Shown here: positions 28,908 to 38,070 of the stretch, piece after piece
How the letters are laid out: every line of letters starts with the position of its first letter
Position numbering within the stretch: the first letter of the stretch is position 1
Origin: Methylobacterium organophilum
Lineage (GTDB): Bacteria > Pseudomonadota > Alphaproteobacteria > Rhizobiales > Beijerinckiaceae
Direction: 5' to 3'
Length of the DNA: 64,000 bases
Assembly (NCBI RefSeq): GCF_022179465.1
Contig: NZ_BPQV01000011.1
Span: forward strand, 1-64,000
Notes under the pieces: model-generated
Databases searched by the model: none
Told to the model about the DNA's origin: nothing
The model's input: only the letters and a program-made list of their open reading frames with translations
Position numbers and translations under genes: made by a program

Positions 28908-29951
28908 ATGTTCGGGTTCGGGACCGAATACGAAGGTCTTGCCTTCTGGCTTCCCCTGGTCTGGTCCGCCCTGCTGGCGCTCGCCGTCGCCATGTACGTG
29001 GTGATCGACGGGTTCGATCTCGGCGTCGGCATCCTGTTCACCGCGGCGCGGCCGGGCAACTGGCGCGACCGGATGATGCTCTCGGTGGCTCCGATCTGGG
29101 ACGGCAACGAGACCTGGCTGGTGCTCGGCGGCGGCGGCCTCTTCGCGGTGTTCTCGGTCGCCTACGCCATCCTGCTGCCGGCGCTCTACCTGCCGCTGAT
29201 CCTGATGCTGATCGCCCTGATCTTCCGCGGCGTCGCCTTCGAGTTCCGCTTCAAGGCCGAAACCTCGCAGCCGATCTGGGACAACGCCTTCCATTACGGC
29301 TCGCTGGTCGCGACCTTCGCCCAGGGCATGGTGCTCGGCGCCTTCGTGCAGGGCTTCCAGATCGAGGGGCGCGGCTTCACCGGGGGCGCCCTCGACTGGC
29401 TCACCCCGTTCAGCGTGATGACCGGCATCGGCCTCGTCTGCGGCTACGGGCTCCTCGGCGCGACCTGGTGCGTGATGAAGACCTCCGGCGAGCTGGAGAT
29501 CTGGTCGCGGATCAAGGCCAAGCAGTTCCTGGCCGGCACCGTGATCTCCATGGCGATCGTGAGCGCCTGGGTGCCCTTCCTCGGCCGCGACATCCAGTGG
29601 CGCTGGTTCTCCTGGCCGAACGTCCTGTTCGTGGCCCCCGTCCCGCTGCTGACGGCCTTCGTCTGCTGGCGGATCTGGAAGAACCTGGAGGACGGCCGCA
29701 CGGCCTCGCCCTTCCTCCAGACGATCGCGCTGTTCCTGCTCGGCTTCCTCGGCCTCGCGATCAGCCTGTTCCCCTATATCGTGCCGCCGTCCATGACGAT
29801 CTGGCAGGCGGCGAACGCGACCTCGGCGCTGCAATTCGCCCTGATCGGCTATTCCGTCGTCATGCCGATGACGCTCGCCTACACCGCCTATGCCTATTGG
29901 GTGTTCCGCGGAAAGCTCGAAGAGAACGTCGATCCGGGGAGCTACCACTGA
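28908..29951 (+). CDS. cydB: cytochrome bd-type ubiquinol oxidase subunit II
   Basis: 347 residues, full length, with about eight or nine transmembrane helices. Signature features are the N-terminal VVIDGFDLGVGILFT with IWDGNETWLVLGGGG, then RGVAFEFRFKAE. The C-terminal part runs through FPYIVPPSMTIWQAANATSA. It is the second subunit of a quinol oxidase of the bd or cyanide-insensitive type in the inner membrane. The heme-bearing partner CydA is normally encoded directly upstream but is absent here; the preceding gene is a small unrelated protein. A DUF2474 gene overlaps the stop codon, as in many cydAB/cioAB operons. Confidence 0.93.
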   Translation: MFGFGTEYEGLAFWLPLVWSALLALAVAMYVVIDGFDLGVGILFTAARPGNWRDRMMLSVAPIWDGNETWLVLGGGGLFAVFSVAYAILLPALYLPLILMLIALIFRGVAFEFRFKAETSQPIWDNAFHYGSLVATFAQGMVLGAFVQGFQIEGRGFTGGALDWLTPFSVMTGIGLVCGYGLLGATWCVMKTSGELEIWSRIKAKQFLAGTVISMAIVSAWVPFLGRDIQWRWFSWPNVLFVAPVPLLTAFVCWRIWKNLEDGRTASPFLQTIALFLLGFLGLAISLFPYIVPPSMTIWQAANATSALQFALIGYSVVMPMTLAYTAYAYWVFRGKLEENVDPGSYH

Positions 29952-30061
29952 GCGCGCCGGGCGGAGCGCGGCGCCTGCTCTGGTTCGCCGCCTTCTACGC
30001 GGCGAGCCTGATCGTATTCACGGCGCTCGTCTACCTGCTGCGCCACGTCGTGCGCGGTTGA
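29948..30061 (+). CDS. DUF2474 small membrane protein of the bd oxidase
   Basis: 37 residues, one transmembrane helix (LLWFAAFYAASLIVFTALVY) followed by LLRHVVRG. Size, sequence and position right after cydB match DUF2474, a small subunit-like protein of bd-type oxidases comparable in role to CydX. No ATG, GTG or TTG exists in the frame before the helix. The only sensible start is a CTG at 29948 that overlaps the cydB stop as CTGA, implying translational coupling. Start codon choice is the main uncertainty. Confidence 0.72.
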   Translation: MSAPGGARRLLWFAAFYAASLIVFTALVYLLRHVVRG

Positions 30062-30070
30062 CGGGGCCCT

Positions 30071-31055
30071 TCAGCCCCAGAGGGCCGGCTCCGGCGGATG
30101 GATCGTGCTGCCCTCGAAATGCAGGGCCGGATCGCGGTCGCGGGCGAGCAGGAGCGGGCCGTCGAGATCGACATAGGCCGCCCGGTCGGCGAGCAGCATG
30201 GCCGGCGCCATGGCGAGCGAGGTGCCGACCATGCAGCCAACCATCAGCGAAAAGCCCCGCGCCCAAGCCTCCTCGGCGAGCAGGATCGCCTCGGTGAGGC
30301 CGCCGGCCTTGTCGAGCTTGATGTTGATCGCGTCGTAGCGCCGGGCCAGGGCGTCGAGCCCGGCCCGGTCGTGCAGGCTCTCGTCGGCGCAGATCGGGAT
30401 GGTGCGGTCGATCTCGGCGAGCAAGCCGTCCTCGCCCGCCGGCAAGGGCTGCTCGATCAGGCCGACCCCGGCCGCCTTGCAGGCGGCGAGATTGGCTTCC
30501 ATCGTCTCCGGCCGCCAGGCCTCGTTGGCATCGACGATCAGGCGGGATTCCGGGGCGCCCCGGCGCACGGCGGCGATCCGCTCCGGATCGCCCTCCCCCC
30601 CGAGCTTCACCTTGAGAAGCGGCCGCTGCGCGGCGGCGCGGGCGGCGGCCTCCATGGAGTCCGGCGTGCCGAGGCTGAGCGTGTAGGCGGTGGTGGCGGG
30701 ACGGGGCGCGGAGAGGCCGGCAAGGGCCCAGGCCGGCTTTCCGGACCGCTTCGCCTCGAGATCCCACAGGGCGCAGTCGAGGGCGTTGCGGGCCGCACCC
30801 GGCTTCATCCGCTCGAGCAGATCGGCCCGGGTCGCCCCGGCCGCGATGACCTGCGCCTGTTCGGCGAGCAGGGCGCTCACGCTCTCCACCGTCTCGCCGT
30901 AGCGGGGCATAGGGCACGCATTCGCCCCGGCCGCGCAGAGCCCCCTCCTCCACCGTGGCGACCACCACCACGGCCTCGGTCCGGCTGCCGCGGGCGATGG
31001 TGAAGGCCCCCGCGATCGGGAAGCGCTCGACGGCGACGGTGAGGCGGCGGGACAT
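30071..31055 (-). pseudogene. dgcA: N-acetyl-D-glutamate racemase / dipeptide epimerase, frameshifted
   Basis: Enolase-superfamily enzyme interrupted by one frameshift. Residues 1-52 (MSRRLTVAVERFPIAGAFTI ... RGECVPYA) are in one frame; the remaining 275 or so (RYGETVESVSALLAEQ...) are in the next. Deleting one base from the run of four C (plus-strand G at 30904-30907) restores a 327-residue protein. Active-site elements are intact in the second part: LKVKLGG (K-x-K), VDANEAW, IEQPLP, ADESL and NIKLDKAGG. The gene starts 8 bases after dgcN, which supports the N-acetyl-D-glutamate racemase role over a generic Ala-Glu epimerase. Genuine mutation and a homopolymer sequencing error cannot be told apart here. 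Confidence 0.85.
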
Positions 31056-31063
31056 GGAGGGTC

Positions 31064-32077
31064 TCAGGGCGCGGGGAACGCGGCGGCGATCCGGTCGACG
31101 ATGGGCTCGACGCCGAAGCGCACGGGATCGGTCGCGGGCAGGTCGTGCTCGGCGGCGAGATCGGCGAGCAGCCGGCGCGCCTCGTCCTCGGAGAGCGCCT
31201 GCGTGTTCACAGCGATGCCGACCGGGCGGATGTCGGGATTGGTCAGGCGGCCGCAAAGAACGGTCAGATCGATGACCTGACGGAGGCTCGGCAGGGGATG
31301 CTGCACCCCGCGCATCCTGGTGCGGGTCGGCTCGTGGCAGATCACGAAGGCGTCGGCCTGGGCGCCGTGGAGCAGGCCGAGGCTGACGCCGGCGAAGGAG
31401 GGATGGAACAGGGAGCCCTGCCCCTCGATCAGGTCCCAATGCTCGGGCGAAGCGGCCGGGGCGATCCACTCGACCGCGCCGGAGATGAAATCCGCCACCA
31501 CCGCGTCGATGGCGACGCCCCGGCCGGAGATGAACACGCCGGTCTGGCCGGTCGCGCGGAAATCCGCGTCGAAGCCGCGCGCGCGCATGCCGCGCTCCAG
31601 GGCGAGGGCGGTGTATTTCTTCCCGACCGAGCAATCGGTGCCGACGGTGAGCAGGCGCCGGCCGGGGCGCCGCGTGCCCTTGCCCGTATCGAAGGTCTCG
31701 GTGGTGTGGCGCACGTCGTGGAGCTGGCGCCCGTGCCGCTCGGCGGCGCGCGCGATCTCGGGAACGGCGCCGAGGCGCACGTGCAGGCCGCTCGCCACGT
31801 CGAGGCCCGCCTCGAGCGCGGCCACGATCCGGGAGACCCAGTGCTGCGGCAGCCGCCCCCCCGCATTGACCACCCCCACCACCAGGGTGCGGCAGCCCTT
31901 GGCCACCGCCTCGTCGAGGGTGAGGTCCGGGATGCCGAGATCGGCGGCGCAGCCCTCCATGCGCAGCTGGCCGACGCACCATTCCGGGCGCCAGTCGGCG
32001 ATCCCGTAGGCGGTCTTGGCGGCCAGCCGGTCGGGCACGTCGCCCAGGAACATCAGGTAGGGCGTGGCGATCTGCAT
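31064..32077 (-). CDS. dgcN: D-glutamate N-acetyltransferase (DUF1611 family)
   Basis: 337 residues of the DUF1611 family. A Rossmann-like N-terminal domain (LGIPDLTLDEAVAKGCRTLV) precedes a P-loop-like domain with GTDCSVGKKYTALALERGMR and LIEGQGSLFHPSFAGVSLGL. DgcN acetylates D-glutamate, and DgcA then racemises the product to N-acetyl-L-glutamate, feeding D-amino-acid catabolism; I take this from published work on the DgcN-DgcA pair. The adjacent dgcA supports the assignment. Confidence 0.85.
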   Translation of the reverse strand: MQIATPYLMFLGDVPDRLAAKTAYGIADWRPEWCVGQLRMEGCAADLGIPDLTLDEAVAKGCRTLVVGVVNAGGRLPQHWVSRIVAALEAGLDVASGLHVRLGAVPEIARAAERHGRQLHDVRHTTETFDTGKGTRRPGRRLLTVGTDCSVGKKYTALALERGMRARGFDADFRATGQTGVFISGRGVAIDAVVADFISGAVEWIAPAASPEHWDLIEGQGSLFHPSFAGVSLGLLHGAQADAFVICHEPTRTRMRGVQHPLPSLRQVIDLTVLCGRLTNPDIRPVGIAVNTQALSEDEARRLLADLAAEHDLPATDPVRFGVEPIVDRIAAAFPAP

Positions 32078-32247
32078 GCAGCGGCATCCCCGCGACTCGG
32101 TCCCGCCCTCGTCTATGCGCGATCCGTGCCCGTCGCGCCACGGGCTGCGACGCGATCACGCTTCGACGATCTCGCTCCCGCAGCACGGTTCGGGCCTTGC
32201 GGTCGTGCCAAGGTTGCGCTTGGCTCCCGGCGCATTCGAGGGAGACC

Positions 32248-32901
32248 ATGCGCGCGATGAAGATGTACGGCAATTGGCGCTCGGCGGCCGCGTTCCGGGT
32301 GCGGATGGCGCTGAACCTCAAGTGCATCGCCTGCGAGGAGATCTTCATCGACCTCGATGCCGGCGACCAGCACAAGCCGGAATTCCGCACGATCAACCCG
32401 CAGGGCGCGGTGCCGGCCCTGTTCGACGGCGACGGGCCGCCCCTGACCCAGTCGCTGGCCATCCTCGACTATCTCGAGGAGACGCATCCGGAGGTACCGC
32501 TGCTGCCGCAGAACCCGCGGGAGCGGGCGCGGGCGCGCTCCCTGGCCCAGCTCGTGGCCTGCGACACCCACCCGCTCTACGTGCCGCGGGTGCGCAACTT
32601 CCTGATGGAGAATTACGGCCTGTCGCGGGAGCGCATGCTGGAATTCCTGCGCAACGCCTTCACCACCGGCCTCGGCGTCCTGGAGACGCGGCTCGCGCAG
32701 GAGCCGGGCACCAGCCGGTTCTGCCAGGGCGACGCGATCAGCCACGCCGATCTCTGCCTCGTCAGCCTCTGGGTTGGAACGGGCATCTTCGGGATCCCGA
32801 CCGAGCCCTATCCCACCGTGAAGCGCATCGCCGAGGCCTGCCTCTCGGTCGAGGCGATCGCCCGGGCGCACCCCCTGCGCCAGCCCGGTGCGCCGTCATG
32901 A
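32248..32901 (+). CDS. maiA: zeta-class GST-like protein, maleylacetoacetate isomerase type
   Basis: 217 residues from the ATG at 32248, which has GAGGGAG 5 bases upstream. Zeta-class pattern: the N-terminal thioredoxin-like domain with the SAAFRVRMALNLK active-site serine stretch, NPQGAVPAL, QSLAILDYLEE, and an all-helical C-terminal domain. It would isomerise maleylacetoacetate to fumarylacetoacetate in tyrosine or homogentisate breakdown, but no pathway partner is nearby, so a general glutathione transferase role stays possible. Confidence 0.8.
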   Translation: MRAMKMYGNWRSAAAFRVRMALNLKCIACEEIFIDLDAGDQHKPEFRTINPQGAVPALFDGDGPPLTQSLAILDYLEETHPEVPLLPQNPRERARARSLAQLVACDTHPLYVPRVRNFLMENYGLSRERMLEFLRNAFTTGLGVLETRLAQEPGTSRFCQGDAISHADLCLVSLWVGTGIFGIPTEPYPTVKRIAEACLSVEAIARAHPLRQPGAPS

Positions 32902-33002
32902 CGGCTGCGCGGAGAGGATAGGATTAAATTTTTCCAGTCATGATATGAGCGGTGCCGGGCGAAGCAGCGTTGGCGTGAAGACCAAGGCACGAGCTTCAAG
33001 GG

Positions 33003-34349
33003 GTGAGCGGGGCGCGCATGGTTCCGGTTGAAACGGTCACGGACCTCCACAAGATCGTCGTCGTCGGCGGGGGCGCCGCGGGGCTCGAATTGGTGACGAA
33101 GCTCGGCAACCGCTATGGCCGGAAGGGCAAGGCCCACGTCACCCTGGTCGACCGCTCGCGCACCCATATCTGGAAGCCGCTCCTGCACGAGGTCGCGGCG
33201 GGCAGCCTCGATATCGGCCACCACGCGGTCGACTACCTGCACCACGCCCACGAGCACCATTTCCGCTACCGCATCGGCGAGATGACCGGGCTCAACCGCG
33301 CCGACAAGCTCGTCGAGCTCGCCGCGAGCTTCGACGCGGAGGGGCGCGAGGTCACGCCGAAGCGCACCATCGCCTACGACACGCTGATCATGGCGGTGGG
33401 CTCCACCACCAACGATTTCGGCACCCCGGGGGTGCAGGAGCACGCCATCGCCCTGGACACCAAGGACCAGGCGGTGCGCTTCCACCAGCGCCTGATCAAC
33501 GCGATGCTGCGCGTCCACACCCAGGCCGGCCCGGTGCGGCCCGGCCAGCTCCACGTCGTCGTGATCGGCGCCGGCGCCACCGGCACGGAGCTCGCCGCGG
33601 AGCTGCACCGCACCACCCGCGAGGTCGCCAAGACCGGCCTCGACCGGATCGACCCGGCCAAGGACCTGAAGATCACCCTGGTGGAGGCGGCCGACCGCAT
33701 CCTGCCGGCGGTGCCGGAGCGGCTCTCCGGCGAGGTGATGACGCTGCTCTCGAAGATCGGCGTGGATGTCCGCGTGAAGGCGCGGGTGACCGAGGTGCGC
33801 GCCGAGGGCGTGCAGCTCGCCGATGGCGGCTTCATCCCCTCCGAGCTGGTCGTCTGGGCGGCGGGCGTGAAGGGGCCGAACTTCCTGCACGGCCTCGGCG
33901 GCCTGGAGACGACCCGCAGCAACCAGCTCGTCGTCACCCCGACGCTGCAGACCACCCGGGACCCCGACATCTTCGCCATCGGCGACTGCGCCTATCTGGT
34001 CGAGCAGGGCTCGGACCGGCCGATCCCGCCCCGGGCCCAGGCCGCGCACCAGCAGGCCTCCCATCTGCTGAGCCAGATCCCGAACAAGCTCGCCGGCCGG
34101 CCGCTCAAGCCGTTCCGGTACCGCGACTTCGGCTCCCTGGTCTCGCTCGGCGAGTACACCACCGTCGGCAACCTGATGGGCTTCATCCAGGGGAAGAACA
34201 TGTTCATCGCCGGGCTGTTCGCCCGGGTGATGTACCGCTCGCTCTACAAGATGCACGAGATGGCGGTGAACGGCACCTGGAAGACCGCCCTCGACTCGCT
34301 CGCGCGGGCGCTCACCCGGCGCACCGTGCCGCGGGTGAAGCTGCATTGA
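33003..34349 (+). CDS. ndh: type II NADH:quinone oxidoreductase
   Basis: 448 residues from a GTG at 33003, or 443 from the ATG at 33018. It has two dinucleotide-binding folds: FAD site IVVVGGGAAGLELVTKLG (about 17-34) and NADH site VVVIGAGATGTELAAELH (about 183-200), followed by DPDIFAIGDCAYL for FAD and PRAQAAHQQASHLLSQI. The C-terminal helices (GLFARVMYRSLYKMHEMAVN) probably attach it to the membrane surface. It oxidises NADH without proton pumping. A DUF1192 gene follows after 10 bases. Confidence 0.9.
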   Translation: MSGARMVPVETVTDLHKIVVVGGGAAGLELVTKLGNRYGRKGKAHVTLVDRSRTHIWKPLLHEVAAGSLDIGHHAVDYLHHAHEHHFRYRIGEMTGLNRADKLVELAASFDAEGREVTPKRTIAYDTLIMAVGSTTNDFGTPGVQEHAIALDTKDQAVRFHQRLINAMLRVHTQAGPVRPGQLHVVVIGAGATGTELAAELHRTTREVAKTGLDRIDPAKDLKITLVEAADRILPAVPERLSGEVMTLLSKIGVDVRVKARVTEVRAEGVQLADGGFIPSELVVWAAGVKGPNFLHGLGGLETTRSNQLVVTPTLQTTRDPDIFAIGDCAYLVEQGSDRPIPPRAQAAHQQASHLLSQIPNKLAGRPLKPFRYRDFGSLVSLGEYTTVGNLMGFIQGKNMFIAGLFARVMYRSLYKMHEMAVNGTWKTALDSLARALTRRTVPRVKLH

Positions 34350-34359
34350 GGGCGGCCCG

Positions 34360-34554
34360 ATGAGCGCCGAGGAGGACGAGGGCCGCCCGAAGCGCGTCGC
34401 CCGGCATGAGGTCGGCCAGCGCCTCGACGACCTCTCCGTCGAGGAGATCGGCGAGCGGATCGCGCTGCTGCGCACCGAGATCGATCGCCTGGAGGCGGCC
34501 AAGAAGGCCAAGCAGGCCGCCCGCGCCGCGGCGGGGTCGATCTTCAAGCTGTAG
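34360..34554 (+). CDS. DUF1192 family protein
   Basis: 64 residues. The signature is [20 protein letters not shown] followed by an Ala/Lys-rich coiled coil, the whole of the DUF1192 family. The family is restricted mainly to alphaproteobacteria and has no known function. It directly follows ndh and probably shares its transcript. Confidence 0.82.
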   Translation: MSAEEDEGRPKRVARHEVGQRLDDLSVEEIGERIALLRTEIDRLEAAKKAKQAARAAAGSIFKL

Positions 34555-34675
34555 AGGTGCGCCTGCGCACGCGGGCGGCGGCGGGAGGCTCGGAAAGCCG
34601 GGCGGGCGTGATAGAGGGGCGCCCGCCGGGATCTCGCCAGGGATCCCGAAAAGAAAACAGCACGTCCGAGCCGCG

Positions 34676-35602
34676 ATGCCGCCGATCATCTCGATCCGAG
34701 ACCTCTCGAAGGTCTACGCCTCGGGCCTCCAGGCGCTGAAGGCGATCAACCTCGACATCCGCGAGGGCGAGATCTTCGCCCTGCTCGGGCCGAACGGCGC
34801 GGGCAAGTCGACCCTCATCAACGTCATCTGCGGCATCGTCACCCCGAGCACGGGCAGCGTCACCGTCGACGGGCACGACATCCTGAAGGATTTCCGGGCC
34901 GCCCGCGCGCGCATCGGCCTCGTGCCCCAGGAGCTGACCACCGACGCCTTCGAGAAGGTGATCGCCACGGTGAGCTTCACCCGCGGCCTGTTCGGCCTGC
35001 GCAAGGATCCCGGCCATATCGAGCGGGTGCTGCGCGACCTCTCCCTCTGGGAGAAGCGCGAGAGCCGGATCATGACCCTGTCCGGGGGCATGAAGCGCCG
35101 GGTGCTCATCGCCAAGGCGCTGGCGCACGAGCCGAGCGTCCTCTTCCTCGACGAGCCGACGGCGGGCGTCGACGTGGAGCTGCGCAAGGACATGTGGCGG
35201 CTGGTGCGCCGCCTGCGCGACCAGGGCGTCACGGTGATCCTCACCACCCACTACATCGAGGAAGCCGAGGAGATGGCCGACCGCGTCGGCGTGATCCGCA
35301 AGGGCGAGATCATCCTCGTCGAGGAGAAGCGGGAGCTGATGCGCAAGCTCGGGCGCAAGCAGCTGACCCTGCACCTCCAGAGCCCCGTCGCGACCCTCCC
35401 CCCGGCGCTTGCGGGATACGACCTCGCCCTGTCGCAGGACGGCCAGACGCTGACCTACACCTACGACACCCAGTCCGAGCGCACCGGCATCACCCCGCTC
35501 CTGAACGCGCTCTCGGAGGCCGGCCTCGCCTTCAACGACCTGCAGACCAGCCAGAGCTCGCTCGAGGACATCTTCGTCGATCTCGTCAGGGAGCACGCAT
35601 GA
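34676..35602 (+). CDS. ABC transporter ATP-binding protein (drug/polysaccharide exporter type)
   Basis: 308 residues from the ATG at 34676. Walker [20 protein letters not shown]-loop [14 protein letters not shown], signature [15 protein letters not shown], Walker [14 protein letters not shown]-loop [15 protein letters not shown]. The C-terminal 80 residues form the DUF4162-like tail of DrrA/YadG-type exporters ([13 protein letters not shown]). The stop overlaps the permease start as ATGA, so the pair is coupled. The substrate is not deducible. Confidence 0.93.
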   Translation: MPPIISIRDLSKVYASGLQALKAINLDIREGEIFALLGPNGAGKSTLINVICGIVTPSTGSVTVDGHDILKDFRAARARIGLVPQELTTDAFEKVIATVSFTRGLFGLRKDPGHIERVLRDLSLWEKRESRIMTLSGGMKRRVLIAKALAHEPSVLFLDEPTAGVDVELRKDMWRLVRRLRDQGVTVILTTHYIEEAEEMADRVGVIRKGEIILVEEKRELMRKLGRKQLTLHLQSPVATLPPALAGYDLALSQDGQTLTYTYDTQSERTGITPLLNALSEAGLAFNDLQTSQSSLEDIFVDLVREHA

Positions 35603-36360
35603 ACTGGCCCGCGGTCAAGGCCATCTTCGCCTTCGAGATGGCCCGCTTCTGGCGCACGGCGTTGCAGAGCATCGTCGCGCCGGTCATCGCCACCTCGCTC
35701 TATTTCGTGGTCTTCGGCGCGGCGATCGGCGCGCGGGTGACGGCGGTGGACGGGATCGCCTACGGCGCCTTCATCGTGCCGGGGCTGATGATGCTCTCGC
35801 TCCTGACGCAGAGCATCTCCAACGCCGCCTTCGGCATCTACTTCCCGCGCTTCGCCGGCACGATCTACGAGCTGCTCTCGGCCCCGGTCTCCGCCTACGA
35901 GATCGTGGCGGGCTATGTCGGCGCGGCGGCGACGAAATCGATGGTGATCGGCCTGATCATCCTCGCCACCGCCGCCCTGTTCGTGCCGCTGCACATCGCG
36001 CATCCGTTCTGGATGGTGTGCTTCCTGGTGCTGACGGCGGTGACCTTCAGCCTGTTCGGATTCCTGATCGGGCTCTGGGCGGACGGATTCGAGAAGCTGC
36101 AGCTGGTGCCGCTGCTGATCGTGACGCCGCTCACCTTCCTCGGGGGCAGCTTCTACTCGATCGAGATGCTGCCGCCCTTCTGGCGGACGGTGAGCCTCGT
36201 CAACCCGGTCGTCTACCTGATCAGCGGCTTCCGCTGGAGCTTCTTCGGCAAGGGCGACGTCAGCGTCGGCATCAGCCTGACGATGACCTTCCTGTTCCTG
36301 GCCCTCTGCCTCGCAGCGGTCGCCTGGATCTTCAAGACAGGCTACCGGCTGAAGAGCTGA
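35599..36360 (+). CDS. ABC-2 type transporter permease (YadH-like)
   Basis: 253 residues with six transmembrane helices of the ABC2_membrane family. [40 protein letters not shown] and [20 protein letters not shown] are the typical conserved stretches. It is the membrane partner of the preceding ATPase, with which it shares a 4-base overlap. It faces the alpha/beta hydrolase gene, whose stop is 7 bases away on the other strand. Confidence 0.92.
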   Translation: MNWPAVKAIFAFEMARFWRTALQSIVAPVIATSLYFVVFGAAIGARVTAVDGIAYGAFIVPGLMMLSLLTQSISNAAFGIYFPRFAGTIYELLSAPVSAYEIVAGYVGAAATKSMVIGLIILATAALFVPLHIAHPFWMVCFLVLTAVTFSLFGFLIGLWADGFEKLQLVPLLIVTPLTFLGGSFYSIEMLPPFWRTVSLVNPVVYLISGFRWSFFGKGDVSVGISLTMTFLFLALCLAAVAWIFKTGYRLKS

Positions 36361-36366
36361 GCCGGA

Positions 36367-37143
36367 TCAGGGCCGCGCGTCGAGGAAGTCCAGCACGCCC
36401 TTGCGGTGCAGCCGGTCGCCGACCGCGGTGGAATGGTCGCGGTTGGGCAGTTCCAGCATCTGCGCGTTGGGGATGAGCGCGGCGAGGCCCGGGCCGGAAC
36501 CCGCCACCGTGTCGAGGGTGCCGACGGAGACGAGGGTCGGCACCTCGATGCCGGACAGCTCCGCCCGCGACAGGGTCTGGCGCGAGCCGCGGATGCAGGC
36601 GGCGAGCGCCCGCAGGTCGCTCTTGGTCTGCTCCGCGAAGGTGCGGAAGGCCGCCGCGGTCGGGTCGGCCGCCGGCGTGCCGGCCGGCGCTTCCAGGGCG
36701 TCGGCGATGCCCTGCGGCAGGCCCCGGCCCTCGACGAGATGCATGCCGATGCCGCCGAGCAGGGCCGAGCGCACCCGCGCCGCATGGTCGAGGGCGAGGA
36801 ACGCGGTGATGCGCGCGCCCATGGAGTAGCCCATCACGTCGGCCCGCTCGATGCCGAGATGGTCGAGAAGGCGCACCGCGTCGGCGGCCATCAGGTCCGT
36901 GCCGTAGTCGCCCGGATCGTAGAGCTTGCCGCTCTGGCCGTGGCCGCGATTGTCGAGGGCGATCACCCGGCGGCCCGCCTCGGAGAGGGTGCGCACCCAG
37001 AGCGTGTTCACCCAGTTCACGGCATGGTTCGAGGCGAAGCCGTGGATGAGCAGGATCGGCTCGCCCGAGCTCCCCTTCGCCGGCTCCTTCGGGGCCACGT
37101 CGATATAGGCGATGGAGACGCCGTCGGAATCGAAGCTCTGCAT
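36367..37143 (-). CDS. alpha/beta-fold hydrolase
   Basis: 258 residues from the ATG at 37143. The fold is clear: the oxyanion segment LLIHGFASNHAVNW, RVIALDNRGHGQS, the nucleophile elbow VMGYSMGARI (Ser), an acid in the VGTLDTVAG region, and a C-terminal His in NRDHSTAVG. It is 3-oxoadipate enol-lactonase or epoxide-hydrolase-like in general shape, but the substrate is unknown. In-frame residues before the chosen ATG are basic and unlike family N-termini. Confidence 0.85.
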   Translation of the reverse strand: MQSFDSDGVSIAYIDVAPKEPAKGSSGEPILLIHGFASNHAVNWVNTLWVRTLSEAGRRVIALDNRGHGQSGKLYDPGDYGTDLMAADAVRLLDHLGIERADVMGYSMGARITAFLALDHAARVRSALLGGIGMHLVEGRGLPQGIADALEAPAGTPAADPTAAAFRTFAEQTKSDLRALAACIRGSRQTLSRAELSGIEVPTLVSVGTLDTVAGSGPGLAALIPNAQMLELPNRDHSTAVGDRLHRKGVLDFLDARP

Positions 37144-37233
37144 GGGAAGCCTCTTGCCGCGAGCGGCGTGCAAAAGTCAAAGCTGTGCGAAATGCTTGCG
37201 GGGCCGCCCGCGCGCTGGCATCACGCGGCCGCG

Positions 37234-38070
37234 ATGACAGACCTCCAGCCCTACGGCACCTACGCTCCCACCGGCCTCGTCGCGCGCATCGCCGCGCATA
37301 CGCAGACCCTCTCCCCCCAAAGCTGGCGCGGGCGCCGCACCGCCATGCTCCTGCGCCGCATCGCGATCTCGATGCTGCGGGGCAAGCCCCTCGACGTGGA
37401 GCGCTACGGCGCCCGGATGCGGCTGCACCCCTACAACAACAATTGCGAGAAGAAGGTGCTGTTCACGCCGCAATTCTTCGACCCGGAGGAGCGGGCGCTG
37501 CTCAAGGCCCGCCTGCCCGAGAATGCGGTGTTCCTCGATATCGGGGCCAATATCGGGGCCTACGCCCTGTTCGTGGCGGCCTTTGCCGGGCGGAAGGCCC
37601 GCATCCTCGCCGTCGAGCCGCAGCCCGACGTGTTCGACAAGCTGATCTACAATATCGGCCAGAACCCCTTCGGCACGATCAAGGCGGTCGCCTGCGCCAT
37701 CGCCGACAAGGCCGGCGAGCTGACCCTGTTCATCGATCCGCGCAACCGCGGCGAATCGAGCGTGAAGATCGTCGGCACCAACCAGGGCGCGGAGATCCGC
37801 GTGCCGGCCATGACCCTGCTCGGCCTGTGCCAGAGCGAGGACATCACCCACATCGACGCGATCAAGCTCGACGTGGAGGGGGCGGAGGACCTGATCCTGG
37901 AGCCGTTCCTGCGCGAGGCGCCGGGCAGCCTGCACCCGAACCTGATCGTGGTGGAGAACGGCACCGACCAGTGGCAGCTCGACCTGCCGAAGCTGCTGGA
38001 GAGCTACGGCTACCGGCGCATCGCCCAGACCCGGCTCAACCTCGTCTTCGAGCGCGTCAGTCAGGGCTGA
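37234..38070 (+). CDS. FkbM family methyltransferase
   Basis: 278 residues from the ATG at 37234; an ATG at 37192 is an alternative. SAM-binding motif I VFLDIGANIGAYALFVAAFA (about 97-117), ILAVEPQPDVFDKL, and the FkbM motif IKLDVEGAEDLILEPFL (about 210). FkbM enzymes methylate sugars, lipids or natural products. The neighbourhood gives no pathway. The 3' end overlaps the sfsA 3' end by 14 bases on the opposite strand. Confidence 0.87.
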   Translation: MTDLQPYGTYAPTGLVARIAAHTQTLSPQSWRGRRTAMLLRRIAISMLRGKPLDVERYGARMRLHPYNNNCEKKVLFTPQFFDPEERALLKARLPENAVFLDIGANIGAYALFVAAFAGRKARILAVEPQPDVFDKLIYNIGQNPFGTIKAVACAIADKAGELTLFIDPRNRGESSVKIVGTNQGAEIRVPAMTLLGLCQSEDITHIDAIKLDVEGAEDLILEPFLREAPGSLHPNLIVVENGTDQWQLDLPKLLESYGYRRIAQTRLNLVFERVSQG

